Shown piece after piece: positions 9,001 through 17,001 of a stretch of 33,162 nt of DNA. Source of the stretch: Candidatus Omnitrophota bacterium (GTDB lineage: Bacteria > Omnitrophota > Gorgyraeia > Gygaellales > Profunditerraquicolaceae). The position numbers and the translations under genes are program-made. The stretch lies in contig JAPLLV010000053.1 in the NCBI GenBank assembly GCA_026387405.1, positions 1-33,162 on the forward strand. The letters run 5' to 3'. The notes beneath the pieces are model-generated. The model was not told the origin of the DNA. It ran no database searches and was given only the letters and a program-made list of their open reading frames with translations. Each line of letters begins with the position of its first letter. Position 1 is the stretch's first letter.

Positions 9001-9084
9001 GCGTTTAGCGTTTAGCGTTTAGCGTTTAGCGTTTAGCGTTTAGTTTTAACTCTACGCTCTACGCTATCCGCTATACGCTATAAT
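9001..9084. repeat. Double heptamer array between leuC and leuD
   Basis: Six perfect GCGTTTA units (9001-9042), a short linker, then CTCTACG, CTCTACG, CTATCCG, CTATACG, CTATAAT (9050-9084). The second half is made of units that read as partial reverse complements of the first (CGCTA against TAGCG), so the whole can fold back on itself. The leuC stop codon lies inside the last unit. Confidence 0.9.
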
Positions 9085-9659
9085 AAACCTGGGTGAGTAA
9101 TCCTTCCGGTGATCGCCGAAGCCGCTGCCACCGCCGGATTTGACAAATATACAAATGATTTAGGGCTGCCCATCCTGCCGATAAAATTACGATTGGTAGT
9201 AGCGATAGCTACTTCCCCCTCGGTCAATATCCCCATATGCCCGCCTAAACACGGGCCGCAGGTAGGTGTGGAAAAAACCCCTCCCGCGCGCACAAATATC
9301 TCTGCCAATCCTTCTTTAACCGCCTCCAGGTATATCTTCTGGGTAGCGGGAAAGATCAACAACTTTACTCCGGGGGCGGCCTTCTTACCCTTTAGTATTT
9401 TGGCAGCGATACGCAGATCCGAGATCCTGCCGTTAGTGCAAGAGCCTATTACCGACTGATCTATCTTGACATCTTTTAATGCGCTTACCGGTTTAACGTT
9501 GCTGGGAAGATGCGGACAGGCTACCTGAGGTACTAAACCAGACACATCCCACTCATACGTCTTCTCATAATGGGCATCTGGATCGGATTTTAAACTTTTG
9601 GCTTCTAACTTGGACTTTTTCCTTTTGACTTTGCTTAACATACTCCCACGTAACCTCAT
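9078..9659 (-). CDS. leuC: 3-isopropylmalate dehydratase large subunit, C-terminal part (other frame)
   Basis: C-terminal part of LeuC, carrying all three [4Fe-4S] cysteines: IGSCTNGR and the pair in [19 protein letters not shown], the family signature, follows. The true protein-like sequence starts at about [19 protein letters not shown]. The residues before that are array-encoded, and the first few are out-of-frame reading of the N-terminal half. The ATG at 9659 has no good ribosome binding site, and a TAG lies three codons upstream. It is most likely not an independent gene but the continuation of the frame that ends at 9565. Confidence 0.85.
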   Translation of the reverse strand: MRLRGSMLSKVKRKKSKLEAKSLKSDPDAHYEKTYEWDVSGLVPQVACPHLPSNVKPVSALKDVKIDQSVIGSCTNGRISDLRIAAKILKGKKAAPGVKLLIFPATQKIYLEAVKEGLAEIFVRAGGVFSTPTCGPCLGGHMGILTEGEVAIATTNRNFIGRMGSPKSFVYLSNPAVAAASAITGRITHPGLL

Positions 9660-10350
9660 CCGGCTCTATAATTCCCGCCCTGCCTCCTGCCTCAATAGCC
9701 ATGTTACTCATGGAAAAACGGTCATCCATACCCAACCTGCGGATAACCGGGCCGCCAAATTCCATTACCTTATATATAGCGCCGTCCACCCCGATCTTTC
9801 CGATGGTAAATAAGATCAGGTCTTTCCCTCCCACCCATTTGGCGAGCTTACCTTTATAAATGAATTTGACGCTTGGGGGCACTTTAAACCAGCATTTACC
9901 GTCAACAAAGCCGCGGGCCAGGTCAGTTGAACCTACGCCCGTAGAATAACATCCCAGCGCGCCATAAGTACAGGTATGGGAGTCTGCCCCGATCACAAGG
10001 TCTCCGGGTTTAACCAACCCCTGTTCCGGCAAAAGCGCGTGCTCTATCCCCATGCAGCCGATCTCAAAATAATTCTTCAGGGATTGTTCTTTGGCAAAAT
10101 CCGCCAGGACCTTGCACTGGTTGGCGCTGCGTAAATCCTTTGCCGGCGCAAAATGATCCGGGACTAAAACTATCCTTTCGCGGTCAAAAACCTTAGTAAA
10201 ACCCGCTTTCTTGAATTCCGCGATAGCCAGGGGAGCGGTAATATCATTGCCCAAGGCCAGATCCAGCCTGGCCTCGATAAATTCACCCGGCTTGATTTCT
10301 TTCTTATCCGTATGCGCAAGCAAAATCTTTTCAGCAATTGTATAACCCAT
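9565..10350 (-). CDS. leuC: 3-isopropylmalate dehydratase large subunit, N-terminal part (frame-shifted)
   Basis: Isomerises 2- to 3-isopropylmalate together with LeuD. Seen: [13 protein letters not shown], the [10 protein letters not shown] loop, [30 protein letters not shown] and [19 protein letters not shown]. After that the frame runs through a 49-base heptamer array (9584-9632) and stops at 9565, while the rest of LeuC continues in the +1 frame. The break must lie between about 9567 and 9668. It may be real inactivation, reversible slippage or a consensus error; everything on both sides is well conserved. The start lacks a Shine-Dalgarno and is preceded by a heptamer array. Confidence 0.88.
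   Translation of the reverse strand: MGYTIAEKILLAHTDKKEIKPGEFIEARLDLALGNDITAPLAIAEFKKAGFTKVFDRERIVLVPDHFAPAKDLRSANQCKVLADFAKEQSLKNYFEIGCMGIEHALLPEQGLVKPGDLVIGADSHTCTYGALGCYSTGVGSTDLARGFVDGKCWFKVPPSVKFIYKGKLAKWVGGKDLILFTIGKIGVDGAIYKVMEFGGPVIRRLGMDDRFSMSNMAIEAGGRAGIIEPDEVTWEYVKQSQKEKVQVRSQKFKIRSRCPL
9584..9632. repeat. Heptamer array at the leuC frame break
   Basis: Seven degenerate 7-base units on the plus strand: CGGATTT, TAAACTT, TTGGCTT, CTAACTT, GGACTTT, TTCCTTT, TGACTTT. Total 49 bases, which is 1 modulo 3, the same shift as the frame change in leuC. Confidence 0.8.
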
Positions 10351-10354
10351 GATC

Positions 10355-10424
10355 TTTAGCGTTTAGCGGATAGCGGATAGCGTAGAGTACTAAACGCTCT
10401 ACGCTCTACGCTATACGCTAATCT
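10355..10424. repeat. Double heptamer array between fabF and leuC
   Basis: TTTAGCG, TTTAGCG, GATAGCG, GATAGCG, TAGAGTA, then CTAAACG, CTCTACG, CTCTACG, CTATACG, CTAATCT. The two halves are inverted relative to one another and can form a hairpin. It fills nearly the whole spacer and leaves no room for a leuC ribosome binding site. Confidence 0.9.
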
Positions 10425-11670
10425 ACTTAATAAATTTCCTCACCACAAGGGTGGCGTTATGCCCGCCAAATCCTAAAGAATTGGAGATGCAGACATTGAG
10501 CTCTTTATTGCGGGCAGTATTAGGGACATAATCGAGGTCGCAATCAGGGTCTGGATATTTATAGTTTATGGTGGGAGGCACAACCGAGTCTTTTAAGGCC
10601 AGGCAGCATACCACAAATTCCACTCCGCCGGCAGCCCCTAATAAATGGCCGGTCATGGATTTGGTGGAACTGACCATGACCTTTTTGGCGTGTTCGCCCA
10701 TGGCTTTTTTTATGGCCAGGCTTTCGATCTTGTCGTTGAGTTTGGTTGAGGTACCATGGGCGTTGATATAATCTACGTCCTGGGGATTAAGCCCTGAGTC
10801 TTTCAGGGCCTCGGTCATTGCCTGGGCCGCGCCGCTGCCGTCAGGATCAGGGGCAGTAATATGATAGGCGTCGCAGGAACAACCGTATCCGGTTATCTCA
10901 GCCAGGATCTGCGCCTTCCTCTTAGTAGCGTGCTCCAGGGTCTCAAGAACGGCTAAACCGCAGCCTTCACCCATGACAAAGCCATCGCGTTCGTTATCAA
11001 ACGGCCTGCTGGCACCTTGAGGATCGTTGTTCCTCTGTGAAAGCGCTTTTAAGGCGCAAAAACCGCCCACACCCAAATGCGTAATACAACTTTCGGTACC
11101 ACCGGTGATCATTACATCGGCATCTCCCCGCTCCAGGATCTTAAAGGCATCGCCAATAGCGTGCGAGCCGGAGGCGCAGGCAGTAGCCACGCAGGAATTA
11201 GGCCCCTTAAGGCCAAAGATGATCGCCACATGGCCGCTGGCCTCATTCACTATAAGCATGGGGATGAGAAAAGGTGACAGCTTCGAAGGGCCTTTTTCCA
11301 GGTATACGATGTGCTGTTCTTCGATAACACGCAGGCTCCCGATACCTGAACCGATCAATACGCCGATGCGCCTGCAGTCTTCTTTGGCAAGATCTAAACC
11401 CGCCTGCTTCACTGCCTGGTGCGCGGAGGCCACCGCATATTGCACAAATTTATCCATGCGCTTAGTGTCTTTGCTTGATAAACCGTATAAGGCCGGGTCA
11501 AAACCCTTGATCTCCGCGGCAATGCGCGAATCAAACTTAGAGGCGTCAAAACTGGTAAGCGGACCAACTCCCGACTTCCCCTGTTTCAAAGCCTCCCAGA
11601 AAGCAGGCACGTCGTTGCCTACGGGAGAAATTATCCCTAAACCTGTAACCACTACTCTATGTTCATTCAT
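10423..11670 (-). CDS. fabF: Beta-ketoacyl-ACP synthase II
   Basis: Elongating condensing enzyme of type II fatty acid synthesis. 415 residues. The catalytic triad is intact: Cys165 in VATACASGS, His305 in NAHGTSTKLND and His342 in TGHLLGAAGG. N-terminal VVVTGLGIISPVGND and C-terminal NSLGFGGHNA are also typical. It is the last gene of the fab block; a terminator-like hairpin separates it from acpP, so its level may differ from that of the upstream genes. The longer KAS form and the downstream position next to acpP favour FabF over FabB. Confidence 0.96.
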   Translation of the reverse strand: MNEHRVVVTGLGIISPVGNDVPAFWEALKQGKSGVGPLTSFDASKFDSRIAAEIKGFDPALYGLSSKDTKRMDKFVQYAVASAHQAVKQAGLDLAKEDCRRIGVLIGSGIGSLRVIEEQHIVYLEKGPSKLSPFLIPMLIVNEASGHVAIIFGLKGPNSCVATACASGSHAIGDAFKILERGDADVMITGGTESCITHLGVGGFCALKALSQRNNDPQGASRPFDNERDGFVMGEGCGLAVLETLEHATKRKAQILAEITGYGCSCDAYHITAPDPDGSGAAQAMTEALKDSGLNPQDVDYINAHGTSTKLNDKIESLAIKKAMGEHAKKVMVSSTKSMTGHLLGAAGGVEFVVCCLALKDSVVPPTINYKYPDPDCDLDYVPNTARNKELNVCISNSLGFGGHNATLVVRKFIK

Positions 11671-11688
11671 ATAGTTGTCTTTTATAAA

Positions 11689-11716
11689 ATACCCCGCCGA
11701 CTTTCAGGCGGGGTAT
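11689..11716 (-). terminator. Terminator/attenuator hairpin between acpP and fabF
   Basis: Ten-base perfect stem ATACCCCGCC/GGCGGGGTAT with an 8-base loop. On the minus strand it is followed by TTTATAAAAG, only a short T-run, so partial termination is likely. It would let acpP be made in excess over fabF. Confidence 0.7.
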
Positions 11717-11742
11717 TAATATTGTCGATCTATACAAAAAGG

Positions 11743-11982
11743 TTATTTATTGGCTGTTTTTTCCTCGATATATTTAACGGCGTCCCCTACGGTCGTTATC
11801 TTCTCGGCATCCTCATCGGGAATCTCAATACCGAATTCCTCTTCCAATGCCATAACCAATTCTACCGTATCCAATGAATCTGCGCCCAGGTCATCGATAA
11901 ATGACGCCTCGGGAACCACCTCTTCTACCTTTACCCCTAACTGCTCTGCTATGATCGACTTCACCTTATCTTGTACTGCCAT
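11743..11982 (-). CDS. acpP: Acyl carrier protein
   Basis: Acidic carrier of growing acyl chains. 79 residues. Ser36 in [20 protein letters not shown] is the 4'-phosphopantetheine site. It lies between fabG and fabF as in E. coli. A good AAGGAGG precedes the ATG, fitting the high expression usual for ACP. Confidence 0.98.
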   Translation of the reverse strand: MAVQDKVKSIIAEQLGVKVEEVVPEASFIDDLGADSLDTVELVMALEEEFGIEIPDEDAEKITTVGDAVKYIEEKTANK

Positions 11983-12026
11983 TCTTTTTTCCTCCTTGAT
12001 TTACCCGCATCCTACGGATCAGAAAA

Positions 12027-12767
12027 TCACATCACCATGCCGCCATCCACTACGATGACCTGTCCCGTAATATACTGCGCCTCATCCGAGGCTAGAAATA
12101 AACAGGCGTTGGCCACGTCTACCGGAAGCCCCAGCTTATTAAGCGGGATATTCGCGAGCATCTTGCTCTTTAGCTCTTCCGAAAGCTTCGCGGTCATGTC
12201 GGTCTGAATAAAACCCGGCGCCACCGCGTTCACGTTGATACTGCGGCTGGCCAATTCCTTGGCCGCAGTCTTGGTCAGCGCGATTATCCCTGCCTTGCTG
12301 GCAGAGTAATTTGCCTGACCGGCATTACCGATTATGCCAATGATCGAAGCAATATTTACTATTTTGCCGCTTCTCTGCTTCAACATCACCCTGGATACGG
12401 CCTTGGTGCAGTTAAAAGTACCTTTAAGATTTACGTTTATGACCGCATCCCAGTCCTGTTCGCTCATTCTCATGAGCAAACCGTCTTTGGTGATGCCTGC
12501 GTTGTTAACTAATATATCAACCTTTCCAAATTTGTCAAGGATTTTATTCAGTGCCTCTTCCACGTTTTGCGGGCTTACCACATTTAATTCCAGGGCCAGG
12601 GATTTTCTCCCCAAAGACTCTATTTCCAGGCTGGTTTGCTTTGCCTTTTCCAGGTTGATGTCGCTTATAACTACATCTGCGCCCTCGCGGGCAAAGACTA
12701 ACGCGATCTCTCTGCCTATGCCCTGCGCCGAACCCGTGACTAAAGCTACCTTGTCTTTTAACCGCAT
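12027..12767 (-). CDS. fabG: 3-oxoacyl-ACP reductase
   Basis: NADPH-dependent ketoreductase of fatty acid synthesis, a short-chain dehydrogenase. 246 residues. Seen: cofactor motif TGSAQGIGRE (11-20), NNAG (88-91), and the catalytic Ser141, Tyr154 and Lys158 (YSASKAG). C-terminal PGFIQTDMT and GQVIVVDGG are typical of FabG. The AAGGAGC ribosome binding site is good. A heptamer array separates it from fabD. Confidence 0.97.
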   Translation of the reverse strand: MRLKDKVALVTGSAQGIGREIALVFAREGADVVISDINLEKAKQTSLEIESLGRKSLALELNVVSPQNVEEALNKILDKFGKVDILVNNAGITKDGLLMRMSEQDWDAVINVNLKGTFNCTKAVSRVMLKQRSGKIVNIASIIGIIGNAGQANYSASKAGIIALTKTAAKELASRSINVNAVAPGFIQTDMTAKLSEELKSKMLANIPLNKLGLPVDVANACLFLASDEAQYITGQVIVVDGGMVM

Positions 12768-12787
12768 ATGTCGCTCCTTATAAATGA

Positions 12788-12852
12788 TTAGCGTAGAGCG
12801 TATAGCGTAGAGCGGATAGAAAAACTAAACGCTATCCGCTAAACGCTAAAAC
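12788..12852. repeat. Double heptamer array forming the 3' end of fabD
   Basis: TTAGCGT, AGAGCGT, ATAGCGT, AGAGCGG, ATAGAAA, then inverted-type units CTAAACG, CTATCCG, CTAAACG, CTAAAAC. The last residues of FabD (LAFSG) and its stop codon are encoded by this array; the rest fills the fabD-fabG spacer. Confidence 0.88.
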
Positions 12853-13749
12853 ATCCTCTTTCTTCTCTATATTTATAACCTCTGCCTCGGGGTTGATCCT
12901 GCGCATAAGTCCTTTTAAGACCTTTCCGGGGCCGAATTCGACAAAATTCCCTGTTCCTTGAGCCAGTATGTATTTCATCGAATCTTCCCAAAGAACGCTG
13001 GAGGCAACCTGTTTCACTAAATTCTCTTTAATATCCTCAGGAGAACTAAACCGAAGCGCCGTAACATTGCTTATCACGGGGATCCGGGGTAAATTTAACC
13101 TGATCTTAGATAATTCCTTTTCCAGCCTCAAAGAAGCGCCCTGCATAAAAGAGGAATGGAAGGCGCCGCTCACCTCCAACTGCACAGTCATTTTTGCCTG
13201 CGCTGCCTTGGCTAAACCTTGCGCTTCCTCTATATTCTTTATCCCGCCGGATACCACTATCTGTCCCGGACAATTAATATTAGCGATCTCGGTATGCGCC
13301 TGGAGGCATATCTTTTTCACTGCTTCCAGGTCCAGGCCGATCAGCGAAAGCATCTTACCTGGTTTTTTTTCTGCCTCTTCCTCCATAAATTCTCCCCGGC
13401 GCCTGACCAGGTATACCGCGTCTTCAAAACTTATAGCCCCTGCCGCAACCAGCGCCGAATACTCCCCCACGCTCAAACCCGCCGCATAACTAACGACCAA
13501 CGACGAACGACTAGCGACCGTCTTATACGCCTCCAGCGCGGCAATGCTCATGGCCAGGATCGCCGGCTGCGCATTATTAGTCTTGGTTAATTCCTCTTTT
13601 GGGCCTTCAAAACAAAGTCGTGACAACGAAAAACCCAAAACCTTATCCGCTTTATCAAAGATCCGCTTACTGCCGGGGAATGCCTCATATAGGTCTTTGC
13701 CCATTCCTATATATTGGCTGCCCTGGCCCGCAAAGAGATACGCTACCAT
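12832..13749 (-). CDS. fabD: Malonyl-CoA:ACP transacylase
   Basis: Loads malonyl groups on ACP. Start chosen at the ATG (13749) preceded by AAGGGG at good spacing, giving MVAYLFAGQGSQ and about 305 residues. Catalytic Ser lies in AAGLSVGEYSALVAAG, where the usual His of GHSLGE is Leu, a variant I believe occurs in other bacteria. The catalytic His is in SGAFHSSFM. Two heptamer arrays touch it: one in frame (13489-13516), coding SRSSLVV-type residues just before the active-site motif, and one supplying its C-terminus. Confidence 0.95.
   Translation of the reverse strand: MVAYLFAGQGSQYIGMGKDLYEAFPGSKRIFDKADKVLGFSLSRLCFEGPKEELTKTNNAQPAILAMSIAALEAYKTVASRSSLVVSYAAGLSVGEYSALVAAGAISFEDAVYLVRRRGEFMEEEAEKKPGKMLSLIGLDLEAVKKICLQAHTEIANINCPGQIVVSGGIKNIEEAQGLAKAAQAKMTVQLEVSGAFHSSFMQGASLRLEKELSKIRLNLPRIPVISNVTALRFSSPEDIKENLVKQVASSVLWEDSMKYILAQGTGNFVEFGPGKVLKGLMRRINPEAEVINIEKKEDVLAFSG
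13489..13516. repeat. Heptamer array inside fabD
   Basis: Four plus-strand units: ACTAACG, ACCAACG, ACGAACG, ACTAGCG. In frame; it encodes a Ser/Val/Arg loop directly in front of the GLSVGE active-site strand. Confidence 0.85.
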
Positions 13750-13761
13750 AATAACCCCTTG

Positions 13762-13850
13762 TTCTCGACTCACCCCTCACTTCGTTCGGGGCTCGCTCGA
13801 ACAATATTCTTCGAGCGGAGGCCGAGTATAAGCGAGGCCGAAGTCGAGAA
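13762..13850. repeat. Palindromic dispersed repeat between fabH and fabD
   Basis: Outer arms TTCTCGACT (13762-13770) and AGTCGAGAA (13842-13850), with an inner CGCTCGAA/TTCGAGCG hairpin. Its left part (GTTCTCGACTC ... GGCTCGCTCGAACAATAT) recurs near 29234-29283. Confidence 0.65.
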
Positions 13851-13856
13851 GATCCT

Positions 13857-14834
13857 TTACCATTTAATCACGCAGGCGCCCCAGGTCAGGCCTGAACCAA
13901 AGGCATCAAGAAGGATGATATCCCCCTTCTTGACCCTGCCTTCTTTTACTGCCTGAGAAAGGGCGATTATGGTCGAGGCAGATGACATATTACCGTGTTT
14001 TTCGATATTCAAGTATATCTTATCTTCGCATAACTTCAATTTCTTGGCCATAGCCATAATGATACGGATATTCGCCTGATGCGGAATAACCAGGTCAACA
14101 TCTTTGCATTCCAGGCCCGCCTGTTTTAAAGCAATCTGGGCTGCGTGGGTCATGGTTACTACCGCTATTTTAAACAGCTCGTTCCCGCGCATCTTGACAT
14201 AGTGCATACGTTTATCAACGGTATCGTGGCTGGCCGGTAATCTTGAGCCGCCGGCAGGAACCATTAACAATTCTCCCGCCGAACCGTCGCTGCCCAGGTA
14301 ACTGGATAGTATGCCCCCGGATTTCACCTCGCTCAAAACCGCTGCCCCGGCTCCGTCGCCGAACAGAACACAGGTATTACGATCCTTCCAATCCGTGATG
14401 CTGGACAACTTCTCTACGCCTATAACCAGGGCATTTTTACAGCCTCCCCGGGCAATAAACTGCTGCGCCACTGTCAGGGCATAGATAAAACCCGCGCAGG
14501 CGGCAGACACATCAAAACAAAATGCTTTTTTCGCCTGAAGGCTGTTTTGCAATACGCAGGCGGTGGAAGGAAGAGGCATATCCGGAGTGATCGTAGCCAC
14601 GATGATCAAATCCAGGTCCTGCGGTTTTATCCTGGCGCTCTCTAATGCCTGCAAAGAAGCCTGAAGCGCCATATCCGAAGACGCCTCAACTTTTGCGGCT
14701 ATATGTCTCTCTTTTATTCCCGTGCGGGCGACGATCCACTCGTCGGAAGTATCTACCATCTTTTCCAGGTCCGCGTTCGTTAATATCTTCTTGGGCAGAT
14801 ATTCACCAACCCCGATTATCCCTACTTTTTTCAT
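13857..14834 (-). CDS. fabH: Beta-ketoacyl-ACP synthase III
   Basis: Initiates fatty acid synthesis by condensing acyl-CoA with malonyl-ACP. 325 residues. Triad seen: Cys113 in DVSAACAGFIYAL, His252 in VIPHQANIRI and Asn282 in KHGNMSSAS. N-terminal GVGEYLPKKILTNADLE and DEWIVARTGIKERHI are typical. It follows plsX by 6 bases; a palindromic repeat separates it from fabD. Confidence 0.97.
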   Translation of the reverse strand: MKKVGIIGVGEYLPKKILTNADLEKMVDTSDEWIVARTGIKERHIAAKVEASSDMALQASLQALESARIKPQDLDLIIVATITPDMPLPSTACVLQNSLQAKKAFCFDVSAACAGFIYALTVAQQFIARGGCKNALVIGVEKLSSITDWKDRNTCVLFGDGAGAAVLSEVKSGGILSSYLGSDGSAGELLMVPAGGSRLPASHDTVDKRMHYVKMRGNELFKIAVVTMTHAAQIALKQAGLECKDVDLVIPHQANIRIIMAMAKKLKLCEDKIYLNIEKHGNMSSASTIIALSQAVKEGRVKKGDIILLDAFGSGLTWGACVIKW

Positions 14835-14840
14835 TTAAAA

Positions 14841-15833
14841 TTACCCCAGCTTTCCCAGAGCATCTAAGATCTTCTCGTTGAACTTACGCTCCACTTCTTC
14901 CTTGGCCACGCGTATGGCATTTTTTATGGCGTGGGCATTGGAACGCCCGTGCCCTATGATCACCACGCCGTTAACACCCAGAAGCGGCGCCCCGCCATGT
15001 TCGGCATAATCCAGTTTCTTCTTAAAACCCCTGAGGCTTGATTTTAACATAAGCGCCCCCAGCCTGCCCCAAAATGTGCTCAGGATATGCTGTTTCAGGA
15101 AGACATTCACCGTCTCCGCCAGGCTCTCGGAGACCTTGAGGGCAATATTCCCCACAAAGCCGTCGCATATAATAACATCGGCATTGCCGGAAAATAAGTA
15201 TTTTCCTTCAAGGTTACCGATGAAATTAAGCGGGCTCTTAGAGAGAAGCTCGTGCGTCTCTTTGACAAAATCCGTGCCTTTAGTTTCCTCTTCGCCGATA
15301 TTCAAAAGCCCCACGGAGGGGTCAGTCTTTTTTAATATATACCGGGCATAGGCATCGCCCATGATGCCGTACTGCAATAAATGCAGCGGCTTGGGGTCGA
15401 TATTGGCACCCACATCTATGACCAGCGATATACCTTTTAACGTAGGGACTACGATCGCGATCCCCGGTCGCTCTATCCCGGGCAGCAAGCCCATGGCAAG
15501 GACGCTGGCGCAGACTACCGCGCCGGTATTGCCGGCGCTAAAAAAGGCGTCACCCTGCCCATTTTTTACAAGCTCCACCCCCAGCACAATAGAAGACTGT
15601 CTCTTCCTCCTCACGCTGGCTGCCGCGGATTCAGACATATCTATGGCTTCCGGGGCGGGATGGATCGTAATAAGGCTGCCGCTATATTTGTGCTTATCCA
15701 GGAGGCGCTTTATTCTCTCTTCATCGCCCACCAGCACAACATCGATCTGGTATTCCGTCACTGCGGCGATCGCTCCGGCTACCACCACTTCCGGAGCGTG
15801 ATCTCCGCCCATAGCATCAACTATGATCTTCAT
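14841..15833 (-). CDS. plsX: Phosphate acyltransferase PlsX
   Basis: Makes acyl-phosphate from acyl-ACP for phospholipid synthesis, acting peripherally at the membrane. 330 residues. Seen: IVDAMGGDHAPEVVVAGA at the N-terminus, FFSAGNTGAVVCASVLAMG, and C-terminal GAPLLGVNGVVIIGHGRSNA. It sits between rpmF and fabH as in many bacteria. Confidence 0.97.
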   Translation of the reverse strand: MKIIVDAMGGDHAPEVVVAGAIAAVTEYQIDVVLVGDEERIKRLLDKHKYSGSLITIHPAPEAIDMSESAAASVRRKRQSSIVLGVELVKNGQGDAFFSAGNTGAVVCASVLAMGLLPGIERPGIAIVVPTLKGISLVIDVGANIDPKPLHLLQYGIMGDAYARYILKKTDPSVGLLNIGEEETKGTDFVKETHELLSKSPLNFIGNLEGKYLFSGNADVIICDGFVGNIALKVSESLAETVNVFLKQHILSTFWGRLGALMLKSSLRGFKKKLDYAEHGGAPLLGVNGVVIIGHGRSNAHAIKNAIRVAKEEVERKFNEKILDALGKLG

Positions 15834-15839
15834 CTGTTA

Positions 15840-16046
15840 TTAAGCGCCCTTCTTCTTTTTCTTCTCTTTGACCTTAATCTCCATTACCTGGCGGCCGTCA
15901 TAATAACCGCATACCTTGCAAACCTGATGTGAAGGCTTCGGCTGTTTGCATTGAGGGCAGGGGACCAAGTTTGTCTGCGATAACTTCCAGTGTGTTCGGC
16001 GCTTTCTTCCGCGCGCCTTAGAGTGTCGTCTTTTTGGCAGTGGCAC
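15840..16046 (-). CDS. rpmF: 50S ribosomal protein bL32
   Basis: 68-residue large-subunit protein. The N-terminal PLPKRRHSKARGRKRRTHWKL is diagnostic; a CPQC ... CKVC zinc ribbon and a Lys-rich tail follow. It overlaps the end of yceD by 29 bases, so translation is coupled. Confidence 0.97.
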   Translation of the reverse strand: MPLPKRRHSKARGRKRRTHWKLSQTNLVPCPQCKQPKPSHQVCKVCGYYDGRQVMEIKVKEKKKKKGA

Positions 16047-16446
16047 AGGAACATCCTCCTTCGTTTAGATTCTTGCCGCAGCCGGGACACAGGCCTTTAC
16101 AATCCGGGCGGCACAAAGGTTTCATGGGATAATCCAGGATCATCTCTTCGCGGATATCCTGGTTCAGGTCTATTGATAGATCTGGGGCATTTACCGCGTA
16201 ATTAAACTGAATACCTTTGCGGAAATCTACCTTGAATTCCTCAAGGCACAAGCTGCAGACTTCCCTGATCTTAGCGTATAGCTCCATATCCACGGTAACG
16301 GCATTGGTGATGCGGTTGACCGTGGCGCGGATGCCTACCGGGCCTTCTAAGACCAGGACATCGGACGAAATATCCAATTCCGCAGCCCCGGCCTGTTCTT
16401 CTACAACCACCCCTTCGGGTGAAATTTGATTAAGGAATATTTTCAC
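16018..16446 (-). CDS. yceD: YceD/DUF177 family protein
   Basis: 142 residues; conserved partner of rpmF, linked in other organisms to 23S rRNA accumulation, though the mechanism is not settled. Seen: the VCSLCLEEF Cys pair in the middle and a C-terminal Cys cluster (CRPDCKGLCPGCGKNLNEGG), which suggests metal binding. The start is GTG at 16446. Its AAGG ribosome binding site and the first two bases of the start codon lie in one arm of a 13-base perfect inverted repeat (16445-16457 with 16508-16520). Confidence 0.93.
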   Translation of the reverse strand: MKIFLNQISPEGVVVEEQAGAAELDISSDVLVLEGPVGIRATVNRITNAVTVDMELYAKIREVCSLCLEEFKVDFRKGIQFNYAVNAPDLSIDLNQDIREEMILDYPMKPLCRPDCKGLCPGCGKNLNEGGCSCATAKKTTL

Positions 16447-16520
16447 CCCGTACCTTCTCCATTACTCGCTATTCCATATTTAAACATAAATACTTAAGTT
16501 TGAAATCGAAGGTACGGGGT
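16445..16520 (-). promoter_or_regulatory. Long-range hairpin able to mask the yceD ribosome binding site
   Basis: Perfect 13-base inverted repeat ACCCCGTACCTTC / GAAGGTACGGGGT separated by 50 bases, starting immediately after the coaD stop. On the transcript the 3' arm contains AAGG and the GU of the yceD GTG start. Pairing would block initiation of the first gene of the rpmF-fab block. No T-run follows, so it is not a simple terminator. Confidence 0.6.
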
Positions 16521-17000
16521 TCATTTAAGTTTGGCCTTCAGGGCCTTCGCGATATAGTCCGGGACAAAATAAGACAGGTCCGCCCCAAGGCTGGCAGCCT
16601 CTTTTAATAATTTGGACGAAATATAGCTATAGGTTTCCTGCGGCATGAGAAATATAGTTTCGATCTCAGGCCCAAGCTTCCTGTTAGTAAGGACCATCTG
16701 AAATTCGTATTCAAAATCAGAGAACATGCGCAGGCCACGGATTAATACCGAGGCCTTGCTCTTACGCGCGTAATCAACCACAAGCCCGTCAAAACTATCT
16801 ATAGTAACTCCTTTTAGATCTGCAGTGGCTTTTTTAAGCATATCGACCCTCTCCTGCAAACTAAACAAGGGTTTTTTATGGGCATTACGCGCAACCGCGA
16901 CTACAATTTCTCCAAATATGCCCTGCGCCCGTTTAATGATATCGATATGGCCGTAAGTCACCGGATCAAAGGTACCCGGGTATATGGCTGTTTGGCACAA
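16521..17000 (-). CDS. coaD: Phosphopantetheine adenylyltransferase
   Basis: Fourth step of coenzyme A synthesis. Start chosen at TTG (17000) with AGAGAGG six bases upstream, giving 159 residues, the normal length; the longer open frame upstream is rsmD sequence. Seen: AIYPGTFDPVTYGHIDII with the nucleotide-binding TxGH, then LIRGLRMFSDFEYEFQM and TYSYISSKLLKEAA. It follows the rsmD stop immediately. Confidence 0.96.
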   Translation of the reverse strand: MCQTAIYPGTFDPVTYGHIDIIKRAQGIFGEIVVAVARNAHKKPLFSLQERVDMLKKATADLKGVTIDSFDGLVVDYARKSKASVLIRGLRMFSDFEYEFQMVLTNRKLGPEIETIFLMPQETYSYISSKLLKEAASLGADLSYFVPDYIAKALKAKLK

Positions 17001-17001
17001 C

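Noticed and set aside
9001-9042. CRISPR-like regular repeat
   Set aside because: Units are 7 bases in direct tandem with no spacers, so it is not a CRISPR array.
9078-9659. C-terminal LeuC as an independent short gene
   Set aside because: No ribosome binding site, array-encoded N-terminus, and it lacks the conserved first half of the enzyme; it is better read as the second half of one broken leuC.
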